Positions 1-7,246 of a DNA stretch of 39,285 bases are shown one piece after another. The position numbers and the translations under genes were made by a program. How positions within the stretch are numbered: the first letter of the stretch is position 1; every line of letters begins with the position of its first letter. The notes beneath the pieces are model-generated. The model saw nothing but the letters and a program-made list of their open reading frames with translations. It was not told where the DNA came from and searched no databases. Where the stretch lies: the NCBI GenBank assembly GCA_026709365.1, contig JAPOTD010000061.1, positions 1-39,285 on the forward strand, in the 5' to 3' direction. The stretch comes from Gammaproteobacteria bacterium. Its GTDB lineage: Bacteria; Pseudomonadota; Gammaproteobacteria; Pseudomonadales; Azotimanducaceae.

Positions 1-1
1 G

Positions 2-436
2 ATCGCCATGCCCGCGGCGCGCAAGGGGTTCCAGATCTATGACTTCACTTGGAACCACACCACCCAGTGGGCGATGAAGTCGGACCCCAAGCTCACCTAC
101 CTGCAGGAGAACTTCGATCCGGACCGGGTGGCGACGCAGTTGCGCGAACGCAGGCAACGGTTCGGCGACCAAGTGCAGTCGCACATTGAGTTCATCTACG
201 ACCCTGACGCGGGCGTCGTCCGTCCCGGCGGCCTGAGCATCGTGAAGTTCCGCGGCAAGCGGGACCTGTGGCGGCTGATCGACTACTGCGAGGCGCACGG
301 CATCCAAATCGCCAACCCGCACACCCACTATCTGGACGATGACACGCGCTGGTACGGCGACAACTTTCTCGCCGCCAAGGACCGCTGGGACCCAAACCAC
401 TTGCTGAACCCCGGGCACCTGCGGGCGCTGGAATAG
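2..436 (+). CDS. FAD-linked oxidase, C-terminal part (partial)
   Basis: The reading frame is open from the left edge, so only the C-terminal ~145 residues are present and the ATG at 8 is probably internal. The sequence looks like the C-terminal domain of VAO/PCMH-type flavin oxidoreductases. It ends with the family's typical motif DPNHLLNPG, which lies near the flavin in such enzymes, and carries a WNHTTQWAM segment and a conserved Pro-His region (IANPHTHY). These enzymes oxidise alcohols, amines or hydroxylated heterocycles; the substrate cannot be read from this fragment. The stop lies 10 bp before the GTG of the next amidohydrolase, so it is probably the upstream member of the same operon. 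The family call is fairly safe; the substrate is unknown. Confidence 0.7.
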   Translation: MAMPAARKGFQIYDFTWNHTTQWAMKSDPKLTYLQENFDPDRVATQLRERRQRFGDQVQSHIEFIYDPDAGVVRPGGLSIVKFRGKRDLWRLIDYCEAHGIQIANPHTHYLDDDTRWYGDNFLAAKDRWDPNHLLNPGHLRALE

Positions 437-446
437 GCCAAGCCCG

Positions 447-1688
447 GTGGACGTGGAGGTGCTGATCACCGGGGCCCGAGCGCCGACCGGCAAGGAGCCG
501 CTATCGCTCGGCATCGTCGGTGAGCGCATCGCCCATCTGGGCGACGGCGAAGGGGTGCGTGCCGGCCGGGTCATCGATGCACAAGGCTGCCTGCTGCTGC
601 CCGGCTTGGTTGAGCCCCATGCCCATCTTGACAAAACCTACAGCGTCGCCGCCCTGCCGGCGGGCCCGGCGTCCGCGCAGGGGGCGCTGCGGGAGGCGAT
701 CGCCGCGATGGGGCAGCACAAGGCGGAACGCAGCATCGACGAGATGCTCGAACGCGCCGACGCCGCCTTGAAGCGGGCGACCGCCTGCGGCGTCAGCACC
801 CTGCGCAGCCACGTCGATGTCGGCGCGCCCGCCGACCTCGACAACCTAAGGGCCTTGCTGGACCTGGGGCGGGCGCATCGGCACCGCATCGCGCTGCGGT
901 TGACCGTGCTCAGCGATCCGGGCAGCCGCGACGGCTTCGCCCTGTCGCGCGAGGCGCTGGCGCTGGGCGCGGACGCCATCGGCGGCGCACCGGCCTTGAC
1001 GGCCGACCCCCAGCGGAGCATCAGCGCCAGCTTTGACCTGGCCGAGGCGAGCGGCTGCGCGATCGACCTGCACATCGACGAGAACGAGGATCCGCGCAGC
1101 CCCTGCCTCGAGCAGCTGGCCGACGAGGCGCGCCGACGCCGCTGGCAGGGCGACCTGTGCGCCAGCCATTGCTGCGCCCTGGGCTTCGCGCGCAAGTCGG
1201 ATCGCGACCGCATCATCGGCAAAGTGGCCGAGGCCGGCATCGACATCGTGGCCCTGCCCGCCTGCAACCTCTTCCTGATGGGCAGGGGCCAGGAACCCGT
1301 CCCCCGGGGCATAGCGCCGGTCAACGCCCTGCAGGAGGCCGGCGTCAACGTCTGCGTGGGCACGGACAACGTGCAGGATCCGTTTCACGCCTTGGGCGAC
1401 TACGATCCGCTCGCCAACGCGGCCCTGCTGTTCAACGCCGCCCACTTCGGTGGCCGGGACGTTGGGCGGGCACTGCGCTTGGCCACCGACAACGCCGCCC
1501 AAGCGCTCGACCTGGGCGACGGCTACGGCCTCCAGGCAGGGGCCCTGGCCAACTTCAGCCTGTACCGCTGCGACGGCCCGCTCGCCGCCCTGACCGAGCG
1601 CCCGCTGCGGTCCTGGGTGTTCTTTCGCGGACGGCCGATCCTGCGGCAGAGCCTTGCGCAACACTGGCTGGTCGGCGATGGGCGCTAG
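447..1688 (+). CDS. Cytosine-deaminase-like metal-dependent amidohydrolase (CodA/AtzC clade)
   Basis: A 413-residue amidohydrolase-superfamily enzyme, cytosolic, expected to deaminate an N-heterocycle hydrolytically. Metal and catalytic positions are visible: PHAHLD (H58, H60), LHIDENED (H209, E212), ASHCC (H241) and GTDNVQDPF (D307). The HIDEN-type motif and the VGTDNVQDP loop resemble cytosine deaminase CodA. The same branch includes AtzC, which turns N-alkylammelide into cyanuric acid, and creatinine deaminases, so cytosine is not assured as substrate. The start is GTG. The 3' end overlaps the next gene by 11 bp. Its neighbours (a biuret/triuret-type hydrolase and AtzG/AtzE) suggest a substrate feeding a ureide pathway; that is inference. 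Confidence 0.8.
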   Translation: MDVEVLITGARAPTGKEPLSLGIVGERIAHLGDGEGVRAGRVIDAQGCLLLPGLVEPHAHLDKTYSVAALPAGPASAQGALREAIAAMGQHKAERSIDEMLERADAALKRATACGVSTLRSHVDVGAPADLDNLRALLDLGRAHRHRIALRLTVLSDPGSRDGFALSREALALGADAIGGAPALTADPQRSISASFDLAEASGCAIDLHIDENEDPRSPCLEQLADEARRRRWQGDLCASHCCALGFARKSDRDRIIGKVAEAGIDIVALPACNLFLMGRGQEPVPRGIAPVNALQEAGVNVCVGTDNVQDPFHALGDYDPLANAALLFNAAHFGGRDVGRALRLATDNAAQALDLGDGYGLQAGALANFSLYRCDGPLAALTERPLRSWVFFRGRPILRQSLAQHWLVGDGR

Positions 1689-2373
1689 CCTGACGGTCGC
1701 CGCGCTGCCGCGCCCGCAGCGCTTGGCGCTCGACGAGACGGCGCTGCTGCTGATCGACATGCAGCGGGACTTCCTGGAGCCGGGCGGCTTCGGCGCGGCG
1801 CTCGGCAACGACGTCTCCCAGCTGCGGGCCTGCGTGGCGCCCTGCGCCAAGCTGCTGGCGGAGGCCCGGCGCTTGGGACTGCTGGTGGTTCACACCCGCG
1901 AGGGCCATCGCCCCGACCTGACCGATCTGCACCCCGAAAAGCTGGCCCGCTGCCCGGCGGGGGGCGCCATTGGCGAGCGCGGCCCCATGGGCCGCATCCT
2001 AGTGCGCGGCGAGCCGGGCCACGGCATCATTCCGGAACTGCGCCCCATCACCGGCGAGGTGGTGATCGACAAGCCCGGCAAGGGCGCCTTCCACGCCACC
2101 GACCTGGACTTGGTGCTGCGCCGCGCCGGGACGCGCTGCCTGATCGCCTGCGGCGTGACCACGGAGGTCTGCGTTCACAGCACCGTTCGCGAGGCCAATG
2201 ACCGGGGCTTTCGGGTGTTGGTGCCGAGCGACTGCTGCGCCTCCTACTTCCCCACGTTCCACCAGGCGGGCCTTGAGATGATTGCCGCCCAAGGGGGCAT
2301 CTTCGGCTTCGTCACCGACTCCGCCAGCCTGCTGGCCGGCACGGCGGACATCCCGGCACGAGGCGTTCAATGA
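1678..2373 (+). CDS. Isochorismatase-like cysteine hydrolase, biuret/triuret hydrolase type
   Basis: About 231 residues if translation starts at the ATG at 1678; an upstream TTG at 1654 in frame is less likely. The isochorismatase-like triad is present: D27 (LLIDMQRDF), K132 (IDKPGKGAF) and nucleophile C165 (TTEVCVHS). Segments HTREGHRPDLTDL, GRILVRGEPGHGI and CVHSTVREANDRGF closely resemble biuret amidohydrolase (BiuH) and the related triuret hydrolase (TrtA). Those enzymes cleave biuret to allophanate, or triuret to carboxybiuret, with release of ammonia. The gene overlaps the preceding one by 11 bp and the following permease by 4 bp. The adjacent AtzG/AtzE pair, which in known systems acts on 1-carboxybiuret, supports a ureide substrate. 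The choice between biuret, triuret or another ureide cannot be made here. Confidence 0.82.
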   Translation: MGASLTVAALPRPQRLALDETALLLIDMQRDFLEPGGFGAALGNDVSQLRACVAPCAKLLAEARRLGLLVVHTREGHRPDLTDLHPEKLARCPAGGAIGERGPMGRILVRGEPGHGIIPELRPITGEVVIDKPGKGAFHATDLDLVLRRAGTRCLIACGVTTEVCVHSTVREANDRGFRVLVPSDCCASYFPTFHQAGLEMIAAQGGIFGFVTDSASLLAGTADIPARGVQ

Positions 2374-3947
2374 CGACGTTCAGGCCTCGCTTCTGGTCGT
2401 CGGGCGACTGGAACGCGCTGTTCGGCTTCGGCACCAACGTGCTGGTCAACCTGCTGGTGCTGACCGGCCTGCTGCGCTACGCCTTGCAGATGCCGGACGA
2501 GCTGGTGTTCGGCCGCATTCTGCCGGCGGCCGGGCTGATGCTGGCGCTCAGCACCGGCTACTACGCCTGGCTGGCTTGGCGGCTCTCCGCCCGGGAGCGG
2601 CGCCACGACGTGTGCGCGCTGCCCTCCGGCGTCGGGGTCGCGCACATGTTCATCGTGACGTTCGTCATCATGCTGCCCATCCAAGCCGCCACCGGCGATG
2701 CGGTGGCCGCTTGGGAGGCGGGCCTTGCCTGGGTCTTCATCCAAAGCGTCATCCTGATGCTGGGCGGCTACATCGCCCCGGTGATTCGGCGCATCACGCC
2801 TCGGGCGGCCCTGCTGGGCACGCTGGCCGGCGTGTCGGTGACCTTCATCTCCATGCGGCCGGCGCTGGAAATCTTCATGCAGCCGGGCATCGGCCTGATC
2901 TGCCTGTTCGTGATCCTGCTCGGCTGGCTGGGCAAGGTGCGCTGGCCTTGGGGGCTGCCGGCCGGGCTGGTTGCGGTCGCAATCGGCGCCGCCATTGCCT
3001 GGACATCGACCCTGCTGGGCTTCGAGCTCGGCGGGCTGACCCTGGCCGGCGTTGCCGACAGCTTCCGGAACTTCGGGTTCAACCTGCCGCTGCCGGCGAT
3101 CGGCCACACCTTCTCCGGCTTTCAGTTCCTGGGCGTGCTGCTGGTGACCGCCATTCCGTTCGGCATCTACGACCTCGTGGAGGCGATGGACAACGTCGAA
3201 AGCGCCCAAGCCGCCGGAGACCGGTACCCCACCCAACGGGTGGTGTTCGCCGACGGCGCGGTCAGCATGATCGGCTGCTTGGCCGGCAACCCGTTCATCA
3301 ACGCGGTTTACATCGGCCATCCGGGCTGGAAGTCGATGGGCGGCGGCATTGGCTATTCCGCCGTGACCGGCATCGCCGTGCTGCTGCTGGCTTGGTTCGG
3401 CCTGCTGCCCCTGCTGCTGGCCTTGGTGCCGGTGGTGGCCATCCTGCCGATCCTGCTGTACATCGGCATGCAGATCGGCGCCCAGGCGTTTCAGGAGTCT
3501 CCCGCCCGGCATGCGCCAGCCATTGTCCTGGCGATGGTGCCGCACTTCGCCGCCTGGGCGCGCAACCTGGTCGATGGCGCGCTCTCGGTGGCGGGCGCCG
3601 ATGCGCAGGCCCTGGACGCCGCCGAACTGGCCGCGGCCGGCGTGCTGTACGAGGGCCTGGAGGCGCTGGGCGGCGGCGCCATCCTCAGCGGCCTGCTGCT
3701 CGGCGCGATGGCGACGCTCATCATCGAGCGCCGCTTCAGGGGTGCGGCCGCATTTGCGGCGGCGGGCAGTGCGCTATCCTACTTCGGCTTCATGCATGGC
3801 GAAGCGGTCGGCTGGGCGGTATCGCCCGCCATTGCCGCTTCGTACGCAGCACTCGCCCTGATGCTGGTGGCGCTGCGGCCGGTCGATGGCCGTGCGCGGA
3901 CGCCTAGGGAACCTGCCAAGGAGACGACCCATGGCTCACCAGCCTGA
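2370..3947 (+). CDS. NCS2-like nucleobase/heterocycle permease
   Basis: A 525-residue polytopic inner-membrane protein with roughly 12-14 hydrophobic segments, resembling the xanthine/uracil permease (NCS2, SLC23) fold. The region EAMDNVESAQAAGDRYP followed by GNPFINAVYIGHPG matches the conserved central helix/re-entrant region of that superfamily, though it is a divergent branch and the exact substrate cannot be assigned. It overlaps the upstream hydrolase by ATGA, and the next gene begins before its stop. Proton-coupled uptake of the ring compound or ureide broken down by the flanking enzymes is the likely role. The C-terminus ends in a short hydrophilic tail encoded across the ribosome-binding site of the next gene. 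Confidence 0.75.
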   Translation: MTTFRPRFWSSGDWNALFGFGTNVLVNLLVLTGLLRYALQMPDELVFGRILPAAGLMLALSTGYYAWLAWRLSARERRHDVCALPSGVGVAHMFIVTFVIMLPIQAATGDAVAAWEAGLAWVFIQSVILMLGGYIAPVIRRITPRAALLGTLAGVSVTFISMRPALEIFMQPGIGLICLFVILLGWLGKVRWPWGLPAGLVAVAIGAAIAWTSTLLGFELGGLTLAGVADSFRNFGFNLPLPAIGHTFSGFQFLGVLLVTAIPFGIYDLVEAMDNVESAQAAGDRYPTQRVVFADGAVSMIGCLAGNPFINAVYIGHPGWKSMGGGIGYSAVTGIAVLLLAWFGLLPLLLALVPVVAILPILLYIGMQIGAQAFQESPARHAPAIVLAMVPHFAAWARNLVDGALSVAGADAQALDAAELAAAGVLYEGLEALGGGAILSGLLLGAMATLIIERRFRGAAAFAAAGSALSYFGFMHGEAVGWAVSPAIAASYAALALMLVALRPVDGRARTPREPAKETTHGSPA

Positions 3948-4188
3948 CGGGAAGGAGTTCAGGCCGGCGGACCTGATCGCCGAGCAGCCCGAGCTCATCA
4001 ACACGCTGGCGGCGCTGGCCGGCGTGCGGATTCCCGAGGCCAGCGCCGAGGCGGTGCGCGGCCACCTCCTGACCGCCGCCCGCATGGCGCAACTTCTCTA
4101 CGCCACGCCGCTGCCCGACCACGTCCTCGACTTCGCTGCGGTGTTCACGCCCGCCGACAGGCTCACGGAGGGCCAAAACGGTGACTGA
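3931..4188 (+). CDS. atzG: AtzG-like small subunit (DUF4089)
   Basis: An 85-residue helical protein of the DUF4089/AtzG family. AtzG is the small accessory subunit that forms a heteromer with the amidase AtzE, much as GatC supports GatA, and is required for stable 1-carboxybiuret hydrolase. The related HpxX accompanies an AtzE-like amidase in the Klebsiella oxalurate pathway. The start at 3931 is set by an AAGGAG at 3918-3923. The gene begins inside the end of the permease gene and overlaps the amidase start by 8 bp, so the two subunits are translationally coupled. The family call rests on length, the pattern around RGHLLTAARMAQLL and the adjacent amidase. Confidence 0.8.
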   Translation: MAHQPDGKEFRPADLIAEQPELINTLAALAGVRIPEASAEAVRGHLLTAARMAQLLYATPLPDHVLDFAAVFTPADRLTEGQNGD

Positions 4189-5584
4189 GCCGTTCGCCAC
4201 AGCGACCGACATTGCCCAAGCCGTATGCTCGGGGGAGTCTAGGGCACACGACCAAGTGGCGATGGCGCTGCGCCAAATCCGCGCGGCCAACCCCAAGCTG
4301 AACTGCTTCACCGCCGTTTTGGCGGCGCGAGCGCGGGCGCGCGCCGAGGCGCTGGATGCCCGCATCGCGGCCGGCGAGCCCGGCGGCGCGCTGGCCGGCG
4401 TCCCCTTCGCGGTCAAGAACCTGTTCGACATCGAGGGCCTGGCCACGCTGGCGGGCAGCAAGATCAACGCCGAACGGGCGCCGGCGAGTCGCGATGCCCT
4501 GCTGATTCGCCGTCTGGAAAGTGCCGGCGCCATCCTCGTCGGCGCCTTGGGGATGGGCGAGTACGCCTACGACTTCACTGGCGAGAACCAACATTACGGC
4601 CCCTGCCGGAATCCTTGGGATGCCGGGCGGATGACCGGCGGCTCCTCGTCGGGCAGCGGCGGCGCCACCGCTGCCGGGCTGGTCCCCTTCGCCTTGGGCT
4701 CCGACACCAACGGCTCGATCCGGGTGCCGGCCTCGCTGTGCGGCCTGTTCGGGCTGAAGCCCACCTACGGACGCCTGCCGAGAACCGGCACCTACCCGTT
4801 CTGCGACAGCTTGGACCATCTCGGCCCCTTGGCGCGCAGCAGCCGTGACCTGGCCCGCGTGTACGACGTGCTGCAGGGCTTCGATGACGGCGACCACGCC
4901 TGCGCCAACCGGCCCACCGAGCCGGTTGAGCCGCTGCTCGACAAGGGGATCGACGGACTGCGATTCGCCGTCGCCAACGGCTACTTCAACTGCGACGCCT
5001 TTCCGGAGGCGGCCGCTGCCGTCGCCGCCGTGGCCGATGCGCTCGGCGCCCGACAGTCCCTGGTCCTTGACGGCGCCGCCCAGGGGCGCGCAGCGGCCTA
5101 CCTGATCACCAATGGCGAAGGCGCCGCGCTGCACCGCCAACGGCTGCTGTCGCGGCCCGAGGACTTCGACATCGACACCCGGGACCGCTTTCTGGCGGGC
5201 TGCCTGCTTCCCGCCGCCTGGCTGCTGCGCGCCCAAGCCGTGCGGCGTTGGTGGCAAGCCAAAATGCTGGAGGCATTCGCCACGGTTGACGTCATCGCAG
5301 CACCCTGCACGCCTTGCTCCGCGCCCCTGCTGGGGGCCAAAACGCTGCGCATTGACGGCGAGGACCAGCCTCTGCGGCCCAACTTGGGATTGTTCACCCA
5401 ACCCTTCTCGGCGATTGGCCTGCCGGTTTGCAGCGTGCCGCTCAGATCGGCCGCAACCGGCTTGCCCATCGGCGTGCAACTGGTTGCGCCGCCTTGGCGG
5501 GAAGATCTGTGCTTAAGGGCGGCAGCCGCCCTTGAGGCGCTCGGCGTCGTCGATTGCGGGCAACCCCCGTTGGCGACAGCCTGA
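4181..5584 (+). CDS. atzE: AtzE-family amidase (1-carboxybiuret or oxalurate hydrolase catalytic subunit)
   Basis: A 467-residue amidase-signature enzyme, cytosolic. The Ser-cisSer-Lys triad is visible: K79 (FAVKNLFD), the serine-rich loop GGSSSGSG at 153-160, and nucleophile S179 (SDTNGSIRVP). Pairing with an AtzG-like subunit is diagnostic of the AtzE/HpxY group. AtzE hydrolyses 1-carboxybiuret in cyanuric acid breakdown, and the hpxXYZ genes of Klebsiella are needed for oxalurate use. The start is GTG at 4181, inside atzG. The gene ends a co-directional run and converges on the creatininase-family gene, with 23 bp between the stops. The family is clear; the substrate is inferred from neighbours. 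Confidence 0.85.
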   Translation: MTEPFATATDIAQAVCSGESRAHDQVAMALRQIRAANPKLNCFTAVLAARARARAEALDARIAAGEPGGALAGVPFAVKNLFDIEGLATLAGSKINAERAPASRDALLIRRLESAGAILVGALGMGEYAYDFTGENQHYGPCRNPWDAGRMTGGSSSGSGGATAAGLVPFALGSDTNGSIRVPASLCGLFGLKPTYGRLPRTGTYPFCDSLDHLGPLARSSRDLARVYDVLQGFDDGDHACANRPTEPVEPLLDKGIDGLRFAVANGYFNCDAFPEAAAAVAAVADALGARQSLVLDGAAQGRAAAYLITNGEGAALHRQRLLSRPEDFDIDTRDRFLAGCLLPAAWLLRAQAVRRWWQAKMLEAFATVDVIAAPCTPCSAPLLGAKTLRIDGEDQPLRPNLGLFTQPFSAIGLPVCSVPLRSAATGLPIGVQLVAPPWREDLCLRAAAALEALGVVDCGQPPLATA

Positions 5585-5607
5585 AGTTGCGCCTTTCCGG
5601 CTGGGGA

Positions 5608-6414
5608 TCACTGCGGCTGCCAGTCGCTGCGGTCGCGCAGGCGGCTCAGCGGGTAGGCTGCGACCTCCTCAATGAGCGTCGCCAAGCCCTGCATGTAGTG
5701 GTTGCAGTACAGGGCACCGAGTTCAGCCGTGGCGTCGGCGGCGTTGCCGGAGCAGCCTTCGGGATGCAGGTCGTTGGACAGCCAACCCATGTAGGTGCTG
5801 CCCAGCACCCGAAGCTGGCGGTTCTCGGCCTCGACCTCGGCCAGCAGCCCCTTGAAGTTGCGCGCCTTGTCCATCTTCACCAGGTCAGGGCGCAGATGCA
5901 GCATCATGGAGGTCTCCACCTGCCCGGCGTGAATGCCGTGCCGCACCTCATCGGCCGGCACGTCGCTGGCCGGGGCGCCGAAGCTCCAGCCGCTGCAGCC
6001 CACGGCCAGCATCCTGCGCTTGACCCGCAGCTCCCGGCAGCAGATCTCCATCACCTGCGGCTGGCCGCCGTGGGCATTGAAGAACATCAGCTTGTACACG
6101 CCGGCTCGGGCCACGCTCTCGCCAATCTCCATCCAGCTGCTCAACAGCGTCTGCGCACTATGGGTCAACGTGCCCTCGAACTGCACATGCTCAGTGGACT
6201 TGCCGATGTCCTGGGTCGGCAGCAGCAGCAGCGGCACCTCCTCGGCCACCAAGCGCGCCGCGCCCAGGCAAATGGACTCCGCAATGGTCGCATCGGTGCT
6301 GACCGGCAGGTGCGGCCCGTGCTGCTCGATCGCGCCGAGCGGCAGCAGCGCCACGGTGCGCTCCGGGTCGAGTTCCGTGAATTCATCCGTGCTCAGATCC
6401 TGCCAGTGGCGCAT
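5608..6414 (-). CDS. Creatininase-family amidohydrolase
   Basis: A 268-residue protein with the metal-binding signatures of the creatininase family: GAIEQHGPHLPVSTDA near the N-terminus, FNAHGGQ in the middle and HAGQVETSMM further on, supplying the Glu/His/Asp ligands of the binuclear site. Characterised members include creatinine amidohydrolase, a formylpyrimidine deformylase in riboflavin synthesis (ArfB) and MftE. Given the surroundings, a cyclic or N-acyl amide from heterocycle breakdown is a plausible substrate, but this is inference. It is alone on the minus strand, divergent from the RidA-family gene. A sigma-54-like sequence on the same strand lies about 240 bp upstream, inside ridA. 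Confidence 0.82.
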   Translation of the reverse strand: MRHWQDLSTDEFTELDPERTVALLPLGAIEQHGPHLPVSTDATIAESICLGAARLVAEEVPLLLLPTQDIGKSTEHVQFEGTLTHSAQTLLSSWMEIGESVARAGVYKLMFFNAHGGQPQVMEICCRELRVKRRMLAVGCSGWSFGAPASDVPADEVRHGIHAGQVETSMMLHLRPDLVKMDKARNFKGLLAEVEAENRQLRVLGSTYMGWLSNDLHPEGCSGNAADATAELGALYCNHYMQGLATLIEEVAAYPLSRLRDRSDWQPQ

Positions 6415-6541
6415 GCTGATTCACCTGTTCCTTAAGTCGCACTCGCAAAGCCAAGCCGCCATCCCAAGCCGCCCTTCGACGCAGCCGCCGGCAGGCCAAA
6501 TAGCTTAAGCTGCGCGGCCAACGCCGTCCACGAGGTCCGCC

Positions 6542-6931
6542 ATGCCCGCCCTAGCCAACCCAGCGAACATCCACCCGCCTTTCGGCAACTACGCCCACGG
6601 GTTTGAAGTGCCGGCCGGGGCGCGGTTCGTGCTGACTTCCGGCCAGTTGGGAATTGGCAAAAACCGTGCCATACCGAACGGCGCGGAGGCGCAGGCGGAA
6701 CTGTGCTTTGACGCCATCGAGGCGATTCTCAAGGAAGCGGGCATGGACTTGGCTGACGTCGTTCACCTGCGCGCCTACGTCACCGAGCGCGCCGCCTTTG
6801 CGAGCTACATGGCAGTGCGCGACCGGCGCCTCGGCGGCCGGCGGGTCGCCTCGACGTTGCTGGTGGTCGGCGGCTTCACGCGGGAGGAGTTTCTGGTCGA
6901 GGTTGAGGCCACGGCAGCTCGCCGGACCTGA
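6542..6931 (+). CDS. RidA/YjgF-family protein
   Basis: A 129-residue Rid-superfamily protein, spanning the usual full length with the typical middle FDAIEAILKEAGMDLADVVHLRAYV and the ending VEVEATAA. Canonical RidA hydrolyses reactive enamine/imine intermediates, and Rid paralogues are common in pyrimidine and amino-nitrogen catabolic loci. The strand expected to carry the catalytic Arg of RidA reads VASTLLVV here, so that Arg seems replaced; this fits a non-canonical Rid subfamily rather than a general deaminase. The ATG at 6542 is preceded by a weak GAGG. It is divergent from the creatininase gene (127 bp between starts) and followed by the sigma-54-controlled receptor. Confidence 0.8.
   Translation: MPALANPANIHPPFGNYAHGFEVPAGARFVLTSGQLGIGKNRAIPNGAEAQAELCFDAIEAILKEAGMDLADVVHLRAYVTERAAFASYMAVRDRRLGGRRVASTLLVVGGFTREEFLVEVEATAARRT
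6657..6671 (-). promoter_or_regulatory. Sigma-54-like promoter match inside ridA, facing the creatininase gene
   Basis: On the minus strand the sequence reads TGGCACGGTTTTTGC. It matches the sigma-54 consensus -24 (TGGCACG) and -12 (TTGC) elements at the correct spacing. Transcription would start near 6645 and reach the creatininase-family gene (start 6414) after an untranslated leader of about 230 nt. It lies within the coding sequence of ridA, so chance is a real possibility, but a second perfect match of the same kind sits 460 bp away. Confidence 0.4.
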
Positions 6932-7246
6932 GGAGCGTGCCCGCTAACAGTGCAGCGCTGCACCTGCAAGGGGCGCATCCCGTGATTTCCGTGCGATCGG
7001 ACCGGTGCGGCGAGGGCAGGGCTTGCCGCGCGCTCCGATCCGTTGCAAAACAATCGTTTGTCAGCACTTCGCAAAGCCGGCTCGGCGGCGGCATCCCAAA
7101 GCGGGCCGTCCGGTCAGCATTTTTGGCACAACGATTGCATTCGTTGCCAAGGATATGCCCGCGTGGCCAAGCAGATCGAGGCCGGAACGGGCAAAAGCCA
7201 TGCAACAGCATTCCGTCGCTTAAGACGCAACATGAGAGCAACCCCC
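6932..7246 (+). promoter_or_regulatory. Leader/control region of the TonB-dependent receptor
   Basis: This 315-bp gene-free stretch holds a perfect 14-bp palindrome, GTGCAGCGCTGCAC, at 6950-6963, a sigma-54 promoter at 7124-7138, and a hairpin formed by TTGG-CA-CAACGA with TCGTTGCCAA at 7123-7150, which overlaps the promoter. The palindrome is about 170 bp upstream of the promoter, a distance compatible with an enhancer-binding activator site. No credible protein-coding frame is seen here. Confidence 0.5.
7124..7138 (+). promoter_or_regulatory. Sigma-54 (RpoN) promoter upstream of TonB-dependent receptor
   Basis: TGGCACAACGATTGC matches the sigma-54 consensus at every highly conserved base: GG at -24 and GC at -12, ten bases apart, with TTGC in the -12 box. 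The predicted start is near 7150, giving a leader of 80-100 nt to the receptor gene. Sigma-54 promoters need an activator such as NtrC and often drive nitrogen-scavenging genes, which fits the surrounding ureide and purine genes. Confidence 0.8.

Noticed and set aside
2282-3907. 541-codon open frame overlapping the NCS2-like permease
   Set aside because: Arg/Gly/Ala-rich shadow in another frame; the permease frame has coherent transmembrane segments and correct coupling to its neighbours.
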